From: Minisyncoccota bacterium
Lineage (GTDB): Bacteria > Patescibacteriota > Minisyncoccia > Minisyncoccales > Minisyncoccaceae
Assembly: GCA_028690275.1 (NCBI GenBank)
Contig: JAQVBN010000022.1
Coordinates: 1 to 7,721 of the forward strand
Direction: 5' to 3'
Length of the DNA stretch: 7,721 nucleotides
Of the stretch, positions 1 to 6,089 are shown in pieces. Made by a program: the position numbers and the translations under genes. The notes under the pieces are model-generated. The model searched no databases, was not told the DNA's origin, and saw only the letters and a list, made by a program, of their open reading frames with translations. How positions within the stretch are numbered: the first letter of the stretch is position 1; every line of letters starts with the position of its first letter.

Positions 1-1
1 C

Positions 2-541
2 TATAAAAAATTCATAGAAACTAAAAATATCCCAAGAATCACCAAAATGGTATCTATTGGAGATTATTGCAATCCTATTTCGATAGGAGTTGTTCTCGTC
101 ACATCAGACGAAAAAATACCTTTCGCTTTAAGAAGCGGAACCTATTTAAATAACTCTCTCTTTAGCCTTCCCGCTGAAGGATATTTAGACCCAATTAAAG
201 ATCTTGAAGAAAAAGAAAATAGAACTATTTCCTTCGTTAACGCCGCCAAAAGAGAAATTAAGGAGGAGCTTAATATAGAGCCCGAAAACTTAACTTCTTT
301 TCAGGTGGGAGGAATTGTATTTGATAATATCGAACAACCCTACATTGCTCTCTTTGTGGGTTGTGATCTTGCTTCTTCGGAAGTAAAAGCTCTCTTTGAA
401 AAATCTAAAAAAGAAGAATTTAAAGAGATCGATTTTATAAAAAATACGAAAGAAGCGTTAGAAGAATTTCTAAAAGAGCATCAGACAACCCCTCACAATC
501 AGGGGAAGATTGAACTCTATAAGAAATATAAAGGATGGTAA
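2..541 (+). CDS. Nudix hydrolase, 5'-truncated by the window edge
   Basis: Nudix enzymes hydrolyse nucleoside diphosphates linked to another moiety; the substrate here cannot be told. The first ATG is at 47, but the frame is open back to base 2 (reading YKKFIETKNIPRITK before that Met) and no Shine-Dalgarno precedes the ATG, so the true start is probably outside the window. Counting from the ATG, residues 10-31 look like the first Nudix strands (ISIGVVLVTSDEK then LRS). Residues 41-45 (LPAEG) and 69-77 (REIKEELNI) give the Nudix box core RExxEE with E70, E73 and E74 as likely metal ligands. G45 to R69 is 24 residues, about ten more than the usual GX5EX7RE, so the first loop of the box is expanded. 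The C-terminal tail is Lys/Glu-rich and probably helical. A terminator overlaps the stop, so this is the last gene of its unit. Family call fairly firm, subfamily unknown. Confidence 0.8.
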   Translation, partial: YKKFIETKNIPRITKMVSIGDYCNPISIGVVLVTSDEKIPFALRSGTYLNNSLFSLPAEGYLDPIKDLEEKENRTISFVNAAKREIKEELNIEPENLTSFQVGGIVFDNIEQPYIALFVGCDLASSEVKALFEKSKKEEFKEIDFIKNTKEALEEFLKEHQTTPHNQGKIELYKKYKGW

Positions 542-567
542 AAAACAAAGACCATCCTTATTTTTTT
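531..567 (+). terminator. Rho-independent terminator of the Nudix gene
   Basis: A perfect 9-bp stem (AAGGATGGT at 531-539, ACCATCCTT at 551-559) with an 11-base A-rich loop is followed by an A and seven T (560-567). The left arm contains the last codons and the first base of the TAA stop, so the terminator is embedded in the gene end. Confidence 0.88.
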
Positions 568-579
568 ATATTAAAACAC

Positions 580-608
580 TTGACAAAATTATTGTCTTGT
601 GGTATATT
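580..608 (+). promoter_or_regulatory. Sigma-70-type promoter of the small transcription unit
   Basis: A perfect -35 TTGACA (580-585) lies 17 bases before the -10 TATATT (603-608). Transcription would begin near 614-616. It sits just after the Nudix terminator and before a stretch with no conserved gene, so it drives its own short transcript. An ATG at 618 is only 9 bases beyond the -10, so if that ATG is used the message would be essentially leaderless. Confidence 0.75.
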
Positions 609-617
609 ATAAATAGT

Positions 618-779
618 ATGATCCACCTTAACTATCCAGACAACAGTACCGTTGTATCAATCAACGGAGTGTCAGAGCCATGCGAAAACTCAAAATCAGC
701 ATTTGATGCAAATCGAGAAAACGAAATTTCGGAAATGGCAAACGGCGCCAACAAAACCGCCGTGCTCATAATACGATGA
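618..779 (+). CDS. Possible 53-residue peptide, alternative reading of the small transcript
   Basis: An ATG at 618, 9 bases after the -10 box, opens a 53-codon frame ending in TGA at 777-779. The peptide (MIHLNYPDNS... to ...NKTAVLIIR) is hydrophilic and Asn/Ser-rich, with one Cys and no membrane segment or signal peptide; I recognise no family. Against it: codons such as GGC GCC ACC GCC GTG CTC are GC-rich and unlike the neighbours, there is no ribosome-binding site, TGA is not used as stop by any complete main gene here, and the stop lies inside a hairpin. In favour: the frame is uninterrupted across nearly the whole transcript and the leaderless arrangement matches that of the operon at 7133. 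The same frame extends upstream to an ATG at 510, but that part crosses the Nudix gene end and the terminator and is not credible. Confidence 0.22.
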   Translation: MIHLNYPDNSTVVSINGVSEPCENSKSAFDANRENEISEMANGANKTAVLIIR

Positions 780-800
780 AATTCATCGTAAACAAAAAAA

Positions 801-833
801 GCAATTAGATTAATTCTGATTGCCCTTTTTTTT
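801..833. terminator. Bidirectional rho-independent terminator between convergent units
   Basis: A 9-bp stem (GCAATTAGA 801-809 with TCTGATTGC 815-823, one G-T pair, loop of 5) is followed on the + strand by CC and eight T (826-833). On the - strand it is followed by seven T (the complement of the A-run 794-800). It therefore ends both the small + strand transcript and the five-gene - strand operon, whose last stop codon is at 832-834. Confidence 0.88.
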
Positions 834-2001
834 ATTTAAAGTATTTTATCAACCCCTCCCTAAATTTCTCTAGATTTTCATTTTTGACCGTAAAGCCTGC
901 GGCTGGAGCATGTCCCCCATAAGTCACTAAAAAATCTTTGCAAGAAGTCATAGCTTTTACCGCATCCATTCCTTTCGGAACTCTAACTGTCCCCCTACTC
1001 AAACCTCCTTTGGTAGCATATAGAAAAACTGGTCTATCAAACCAACCAACAAGCCTTGAGGCTACAGCTCCCAGATAATCAATTCTATATTTATCAGAAC
1101 CTTTAAAAATAATAGTTGACTGATCCATCATTAAATCTTCTTTAAGATTTTCTGTTAAAGCTTTTATTTCCGCCTGACGTTCTTCTGTATCCTGAATTAA
1201 TATTGGAGCAATTTTTTTCGCCTCTTCTATGTCTGTTGATTTCATAAAATCATAAGTAATTACTCGATGATCTTTCATTCTAACCGTATTAAAAACAGAA
1301 ATCATTTTTCCCACAAAATCTCTTTTTGAAGAATAAGAAGTAAAAACATCTTTTAAGGCTAAAATCGCTGGCCTCTGAGTTTTATCCAAATTGGCCAAAC
1401 CTTCATAAATCCATTTTTGATTTTCCTCTTCTTCGGGCATCATATCAGCAATAGTTGCTAACATAACTAATTCAATGAAAGTATCTTTAAGATAAGAAGA
1501 CATATTCTCTTGTAAAAGTTCCTCTGCTAATTTGAAGGCTAACCCAGCATTACAATATTCTTTAAAATAATAATTATCTTCGGGATGCTTTGGATCCACA
1601 ATAATATCTGCCTCTGGTATTTCTTCTAAAACTTTATGATGATCACAAATAATAACATCAAAGCCCAATTTTTTTGCCTGCTTAACTTCTTTAATGTTTG
1701 TAATTCCACAATCAACAGTTATTAAAAGAGATTTTTTAGAACCTCTTTTTTTATCCAAAAAGGCTAAGGCTTTATCATTAAGCCCGTAACCTTCTTTGTT
1801 TCTATCAGGAAAAGCGATAATTATTTTAGATATTTTTTGCTTTAAAATAGAGGCTAAATTATTAATTGCTTCTTCCAAAATTACAACTGAGCTAACACCA
1901 TCCATGTCAGAATCACCGTAAACAATAATTTGCTCTCCTTTGGTTACGGCTTCTTTAATTCTTAAAGCAGCCGCTTCCATATTTCTAATTTTCTCGTTCA
2001 T
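832..2001 (-). CDS. RecJ-like DHH-family phosphoesterase, short form
   Basis: Predicted metal-dependent phosphoesterase of the DHH/DHHA1 superfamily, closest by motif to single-strand-specific 5'-3' exonuclease RecJ, a cytoplasmic DNA-repair enzyme. DHH motifs in order: I GDSDMDG with D30, D32, D34; II VDCGI with D97; III DHH 120-122; IV ATIADMMP with D186. The DHHA1 part follows: a RecJ-like DYLGAVASRL-x5-RPV block at about 308-325, SRGTVR 335-340 and GGHAPAAGF 362-370. At 389 residues it is far shorter than typical RecJ (about 570): the leader before motif I is nearly absent and no OB-fold extension follows DHHA1. The RecJ-type AAGF ending argues against the NrnA/GdpP branch, but an oligonucleotide or nanoRNA substrate is possible. 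It overlaps the pgk end by 17 bases, so translation is probably coupled, with only a weak distant purine tract as ribosome site. Last gene of the operon. Confidence 0.88.
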   Translation of the reverse strand: MNEKIRNMEAAALRIKEAVTKGEQIIVYGDSDMDGVSSVVILEEAINNLASILKQKISKIIIAFPDRNKEGYGLNDKALAFLDKKRGSKKSLLITVDCGITNIKEVKQAKKLGFDVIICDHHKVLEEIPEADIIVDPKHPEDNYYFKEYCNAGLAFKLAEELLQENMSSYLKDTFIELVMLATIADMMPEEEENQKWIYEGLANLDKTQRPAILALKDVFTSYSSKRDFVGKMISVFNTVRMKDHRVITYDFMKSTDIEEAKKIAPILIQDTEERQAEIKALTENLKEDLMMDQSTIIFKGSDKYRIDYLGAVASRLVGWFDRPVFLYATKGGLSRGTVRVPKGMDAVKAMTSCKDFLVTYGGHAPAAGFTVKNENLEKFREGLIKYFK

Positions 2002-3151
2002 AATGTTTATTTAAAGCCTCTATTCCTGGAAGATCTTTTCCAGAAATATAATCAAGCATTGCTCCTCCACCACTTGAAATAAAATTAAAACCTTCTTCTT
2101 TCTTTATCTCAGAAATGTAGCTAACAGTTTCTCCTCCTCCGGCAATAGAGTAAGCATCTTGTTCTGCAATTGCTTCTACGATAGCTTTTGTTCCTTTTGA
2201 AAAAATTTCATTCTCAACTTTTCCCAAAGGACCATTCCAAACAATCGTTTTTGCTTTTTTAATAATCTTCTTGTAATAATCAATTGTTTCTGGACCAATA
2301 TCAAGAACCTCCTCTCCGTCCCCAATAGAATCAACACTTCCAACTCTTGAATAGTTTCCTTTTGAGATAATTCCATCCATAGGAACAATCAACTTAGGGT
2401 TATCAAAATCAATATCTTTAATTGCCTGGTAAGTATCCCTATCTCTCAATTCTTCATTTCCGTAGATTCCCTTAAATTGAAGAACCGTATTGGCAATTAC
2501 ACCTCCTAAAAGAATCGCATCTGCTTTATTTAAAAAATTTTCAATGACACTAGTTTTTGTAATAATTTTTGCCCCTCCGATAATAGCTATTAGCGGACGT
2601 TTAACATCTTTAATAACTCCATCTAAAGCAGAAATTTCCTTTTCCAATAAAAATCCAGGATAAGAATCTAAATACTTAGGAATAGAGGAAACAGAGGCAT
2701 GATTCCTGTGACAAACAGAAAAAGCATCTTGCACAAAAATATCAGCCAATCTCGCTAAAGAGGCAGCAAATTCGGAATCGTTCTCTTCTTCTTCGGAATT
2801 GAATCTTAGATTTTCTAAAACTAAAATATCACCATTATCCATCTCGTTTACTGCTTGCTGTACCTTTTCTCCTAAAGTTTCATCCACAAACTTAACTTTA
2901 TAAGAAGAAATTTCTTCGAGTTTGGCGGCAACTGGTTCCAAAGACAAGCTCAAATCTTTTCCCTTAGGACTTCCCAAATGACTAATTAAAATAATTTTTG
3001 CATTATGATCTTTTAAATAATTTATAGTTTCCAAATGGGCCTTAATACGAAAATCATCCTTTACTTCTAAATCTTGAGTTAAAGGAACATTAAAATCCAC
3101 TCTTACTAAAACTTTTTTATTATCTACATCAATGTCTCTTAAGTTATTCAT
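1985..3151 (-). CDS. pgk: Phosphoglycerate kinase
   Basis: Glycolytic enzyme that transfers phosphate from 1,3-bisphosphoglycerate to ADP, giving 3-phosphoglycerate and ATP; cytosolic. The 388 residues from ATG 3151 match the family length and the usual beginning (MNNLRDID then VLVRVDFNVPL). An in-frame TTG at 3184 would add 11 residues overlapping the upstream gene and is less likely. Visible motifs: RVDFN 17-21, FR 34-35, HLGSPKG 58-64, LENLRF 112-117, HRNHAS 148-153, GGAKxxxK 192-199, WNGPLG 305-310, GGGET 338-342, SSGGGA 359-364 and DLPGIEAL near the C-terminus. Two near-invariant positions differ: the Arg of HLGRP is Ser61 (AGT) and the Asp of GGGDT is Glu341 (GAA). Other substrate residues (D19, N21, R35, H58, R116, R149) are kept, so it is probably active. 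It begins 4 bases after the ATPase gene and is co-transcribed with it. Confidence 0.96.
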   Translation of the reverse strand: MNNLRDIDVDNKKVLVRVDFNVPLTQDLEVKDDFRIKAHLETINYLKDHNAKIILISHLGSPKGKDLSLSLEPVAAKLEEISSYKVKFVDETLGEKVQQAVNEMDNGDILVLENLRFNSEEEENDSEFAASLARLADIFVQDAFSVCHRNHASVSSIPKYLDSYPGFLLEKEISALDGVIKDVKRPLIAIIGGAKIITKTSVIENFLNKADAILLGGVIANTVLQFKGIYGNEELRDRDTYQAIKDIDFDNPKLIVPMDGIISKGNYSRVGSVDSIGDGEEVLDIGPETIDYYKKIIKKAKTIVWNGPLGKVENEIFSKGTKAIVEAIAEQDAYSIAGGGETVSYISEIKKEEGFNFISSGGGAMLDYISGKDLPGIEALNKHYEREN

Positions 3152-3155
3152 AATT

Positions 3156-4778
3156 TTAAAACTTAACGTGTTCTCCTGGCTCAATCTTTCCTTTCTCAGA
3201 ACCGTTTTCTTTTTCTTTTTTAATACTTGAAATAATATTTTTCAAGTCAAATAAATTCTTATTCTCTTTTCTTACCTCTGGTACAAAATCTTTAGAAATT
3301 TCTTTCAAACTAACCCCACAATTAACAGGCTCTTCTATAATTTTTTCAACAGGGTTTTCTTTCTTTTTTAAACAAGTCTTACAAAAAATCTGCCTTTTTG
3401 CGTCTGGTTCAAAAGGTATCTTTATTTTTTTATGACAAATAGAACACTCAGCATCAAAAAGTTCTTTCGCTCCTTTTTTATCTTTTTGCTGAGCTTCGTT
3501 TCTCTCTAAAATACTTTTAGCAATAAATTCATCCACAACCACTTTTGTTCTTCCATACTTCTCTCTAGAAAGATTGATGATTCTATCAGAAAAACTTTTC
3601 TCTGGTAATTGACGTGGAGGTAATGTTGTTGCTGAAAAAGGCCTAGAAGTTATTCCATCAATCATAAGCCTAACATAAATATATTGTCTGGCTAAATTAA
3701 CTAAATCTTCTTCTGTAAATTCGGGTGAAAATTCTTTTCTTAAAGCCTCTGCGTCTTCAGAACCAATTCTAAATAAAATCATTGTACCAACGTTTCCAAA
3801 AACAGCCCCCCTAACAGAATCATCCATTTGTTCTATATATTGATGGGCTAATACCAATGAAAGCTTATACTTTCTCGCTTCTGATAAAATGGTAGCAAAA
3901 GATTCGGTAGCAAAGTTTTGAAACTCATCAACATAAAGATAAAAAGGGCTTCTTTCTTTTTCAGGAATATCTACTCTAGACATTGCCGCAAGCTGAATTT
4001 TTGTAATTAAAAGTGCTCCCAATAACTTACTAGCATCCTCTCCAATCCTACCCTTAGAAAGATTCATAATAAAAATCTTCTTTCCATCAATAATTTCTCG
4101 AACATCAATAGTAGAATTAACTTGTCCAATAATGTTTCTAATAAGTGGGGTTGAAATAAATTGACCAATCTTGTTTTGAATAGCAGCAGTTGCTTCTATT
4201 TCATACTTTTGACTATATTTCGAAAATTCTTGAGTCCAGAAAGCTTTAATAACAGGATCTTTAAGTTGCCCTACAATCTCTTCCCTCCAAGAAGAATCTG
4301 ACAATAATCTGTTAATTCCAAGCAAGGTAGAGCCTTCTATTTCGAGCAAAGAAAGAATCGTATTATTTAAAATATATTCCATTCTAGCAGACCAAACATC
4401 TGGCCAAATTTTCTTAAAAACACCCATTAAACCAGCAGCAATAAGATGTCTTTGATCTTCCGAAACACTTTCCATAATATTAAAAGCAATCGGATAATTA
4501 ACATCTCCTGGATTAAAATAGATAACATCCTTCATCCTTTCTTCAGGAATAAAATTAAGAATTTCTTCAGCTGCGTCTCCATGAGGGTCCACAAAACCAA
4601 CCCCATCTCCATTTAAGATGTCCTGAACAATCATATTCTTTAAAAGTTCGGTTTTTCCCATACCAGTCTTACCGATAATATACATATGACGAAGTCTATC
4701 GTCCGACTTTATTCCGAACCTTTTTTTCTCTCCTCTAAAATTTGTTTCACCGAAAAAGGTGATTTTATCTTTATTCAT
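3156..4778 (-). CDS. VirD4/TraG-like type IV secretion (DNA-translocation) ATPase with C-terminal zinc ribbon
   Basis: Predicted motor ATPase of the HerA/FtsK superfamily, VirD4/TraG/TraD coupling-protein type, which moves DNA or protein-DNA complexes through a membrane channel. Motifs in order: Walker A GKTGMGKT 36-43; GFVDPHGD 61-68 as in this family; Walker B FYLYVDEFQN 279-288 (D284, E285); AHQ 311-313 sensor-like motif. After about residue 430 comes a zinc ribbon C445xxC448-x17-C466xxC469, then a charged low-complexity tail with a DLKNII patch. There is no N-terminal transmembrane segment, unlike classical VirD4; the membrane protein encoded 6 bases upstream probably supplies the anchor. 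No VirB4, relaxase or pilus genes are in the window, so conjugation is not shown. Alternatives are a DNA-uptake motor or a chromosome/plasmid pump. Confidence 0.88.
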   Translation of the reverse strand: MNKDKITFFGETNFRGEKKRFGIKSDDRLRHMYIIGKTGMGKTELLKNMIVQDILNGDGVGFVDPHGDAAEEILNFIPEERMKDVIYFNPGDVNYPIAFNIMESVSEDQRHLIAAGLMGVFKKIWPDVWSARMEYILNNTILSLLEIEGSTLLGINRLLSDSSWREEIVGQLKDPVIKAFWTQEFSKYSQKYEIEATAAIQNKIGQFISTPLIRNIIGQVNSTIDVREIIDGKKIFIMNLSKGRIGEDASKLLGALLITKIQLAAMSRVDIPEKERSPFYLYVDEFQNFATESFATILSEARKYKLSLVLAHQYIEQMDDSVRGAVFGNVGTMILFRIGSEDAEALRKEFSPEFTEEDLVNLARQYIYVRLMIDGITSRPFSATTLPPRQLPEKSFSDRIINLSREKYGRTKVVVDEFIAKSILERNEAQQKDKKGAKELFDAECSICHKKIKIPFEPDAKRQIFCKTCLKKKENPVEKIIEEPVNCGVSLKEISKDFVPEVRKENKNLFDLKNIISSIKKEKENGSEKGKIEPGEHVKF

Positions 4779-4784
4779 AATAAT

Positions 4785-6086
4785 TTAATCCTCAACTGGT
4801 AATGTTGGTGGCGGTGGAGCTTTCTTAATCTCAAGTCTTTCAAATTGAGCAGTAGGAGCAACTTCAAATCCTGGGAAGTGAAATAATGTTGCTAATTCTT
4901 CTGTGTTCAAAAGAACAGTTCCTCCCCCAAAGGGCGAAAATGGATAATCTCTTCTAATATATCTTAAAAATAAATCTCTCTTTCGTAAATACACCCTCCT
5001 TTCTTGCATAATATCTGGTGGCTGAATCTTAGTAATAGTTCTTTTCCATGGAAGTAAAGCATTTAGATTCTTGGTTACAAATTGATTCATATAAGATGGT
5101 CCGATAGCTTTATTAGCTCCGCGAAAAACATCTTTTTTCCCCAAATAAACAAATCTAACTGAACACTCAAAAGCAAGTTTAGAAATTTTTTCTTCTATAG
5201 CAGAAACAATTTCACGCTCTCCTGTAGTTAGAAACATTTCTGGAGGTAATAAATTATCTGGCTTAGCCTCCTCTCCAAAATTACCAGTAAAAACATCTAC
5301 AAACTTCTGAAAAAGATTTTTTTCAGTTGCCACCCCCGGACGCTTACTTAACTCGTTAACAATCGCTTTTCCTCTTTTAACATAATCATTTTCGTCATCA
5401 CCAGCAGAACAGGCCAAAATTTGAAACCAAAGTTGCTCTCCTTTTCCGATCTTTGTACAAGCTTCTATTAAGTCTGTAATTGGATCCATTCTCTTTTCTT
5501 CAAAAGCAGCATCTGTTTTTTGTTCAAAAAACTTATCATAAGTTTTAATAGGATAAACATCGTCTTTTGTGGGCATAAAATTACATCCCCACAAATCCCA
5601 CTCTTTATTCGGTAAGTCTTGAGGAATTTGACGAGTATAATCAGCGACCTCAGTAAATTCAACGTCTGCATATTGAGAATTAACTGCTGCCTCAATTACT
5701 TTTTTCATTGCTCTTGGAATTCTGATATAAAAATGAGGAACCCCTTCAAGACTAACAATCTCTAAAGAAAAACTTAAAAGAAATTTTCCTTCAAAATATT
5801 TTTCTTTCATGTTTGGAGGATCATACATTGCCCCCCAAATAACAGAAAAAACATTTTCCATTGTTTTTAAAGGTTTAAGAATCTCTCTTGGAAATTTAAT
5901 TTCTAAAAGAACATTACTCATGTTTTCAAGTGCCCACTGAGTATTTTTCCAGGCAAGATAAGAAAAGTGAAGAAATTTCTGAGCGTAATAAATTAAAAAA
6001 AGCCACCATATTGATAAAAATATAGCCCATCCAAATTCTAGAAAAGGAAGGATTAGATACCACGTTTCGATTAAAAAATTTTGCAT
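4785..6086 (-). CDS. Membrane-anchored partner of the VirD4-like ATPase (DUF8128-like)
   Basis: A 433-residue protein with one long Trp/aromatic-rich N-terminal hydrophobic stretch (about residues 9-36), then a large soluble region. I judge it by resemblance to be the uncharacterised DUF8128-type domain found beside or fused to VirD4-like ATPases in Patescibacteria. Landmarks: WGAMYDPPN 84-92, an alternating beta-rich segment to about 125, RAMKKVIEAAVNSQY 125-139, and a C-terminal block with LNTEELATLFHFPG 393-406. The tail is proline-rich (APPPPTLP 423-430). The LFHFPG block with a following Pro-rich end resembles the junction that precedes the ATPase domain in fused homologues, so this pair may be a split version. 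The gene starts 3 bases after the regulator gene, with a GAGAAAG ribosome-site-like tract, and ends 6 bases before the ATPase. Function inferred from context only: anchor or channel collar for the ATPase. Topology not determined. Confidence 0.72.
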   Translation of the reverse strand: MQNFLIETWYLILPFLEFGWAIFLSIWWLFLIYYAQKFLHFSYLAWKNTQWALENMSNVLLEIKFPREILKPLKTMENVFSVIWGAMYDPPNMKEKYFEGKFLLSFSLEIVSLEGVPHFYIRIPRAMKKVIEAAVNSQYADVEFTEVADYTRQIPQDLPNKEWDLWGCNFMPTKDDVYPIKTYDKFFEQKTDAAFEEKRMDPITDLIEACTKIGKGEQLWFQILACSAGDDENDYVKRGKAIVNELSKRPGVATEKNLFQKFVDVFTGNFGEEAKPDNLLPPEMFLTTGEREIVSAIEEKISKLAFECSVRFVYLGKKDVFRGANKAIGPSYMNQFVTKNLNALLPWKRTITKIQPPDIMQERRVYLRKRDLFLRYIRRDYPFSPFGGGTVLLNTEELATLFHFPGFEVAPTAQFERLEIKKAPPPPTLPVED

Positions 6087-6089
6087 GTT

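Larger units (their letters stand above)
615..833 (+). ncRNA. Candidate small structured RNA of about 220 nt, unknown family
   Basis: The segment is framed by a consensus promoter (580-608) and a strong terminator (801-833). Bases 649-770 are about 45% G+C by hand count, clearly above the surrounding genes. Hairpins seen: CCGTTG 649-654 with CAACGG 662-667; ATTTG 701-705 with CAAAT 709-713; ACGGCG 742-747 with CGCCGT 758-763; ACGATGA 773-779 with TCATCGT 783-789; then the terminator stem. CAAC at 641-644 can also pair with GTTG 651-654, which excludes the first hairpin. I see no tmRNA, RNase P, SRP or 6S hallmark (no acceptor/T-arm, no GGAA tetraloop core, no long near-continuous rod). The start and end are inferred from promoter and terminator only. 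The main alternative is a small-peptide gene (618-779), and the two are not exclusive. Confidence 0.45.

Noticed and set aside
510..617. Upstream extension of the small peptide frame from an ATG at 510
   Set aside because: It overlaps the Nudix gene end, crosses the terminator at 531-567 and lies before the promoter at 580-608, so it would not be on the small transcript.
615..833. tmRNA, RNase P RNA, SRP RNA or 6S RNA
   Set aside because: There is no tRNA-like acceptor or T-arm, no RNase P or SRP core motifs, and no long rod-like fold. The ANREN residues in the 618 frame recall a proteolysis tag only superficially.
2176..2388. 70-residue frame on the - strand inside pgk
   Set aside because: It is a shadow of pgk in another frame, with no promoter, no ribosome site and biased composition.
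3152..3184. TTG start for phosphoglycerate kinase adding 11 residues
   Set aside because: An AAGGAAA tract does precede it, but the added residues have no counterpart in the family and overlap the ATPase gene. The ATG at 3151 gives the standard N-terminus and a 4-base gap.
5468..5695. 75-residue frame on the - strand inside the membrane-protein gene
   Set aside because: Out-of-frame shadow of a well-supported gene, with no features of its own.
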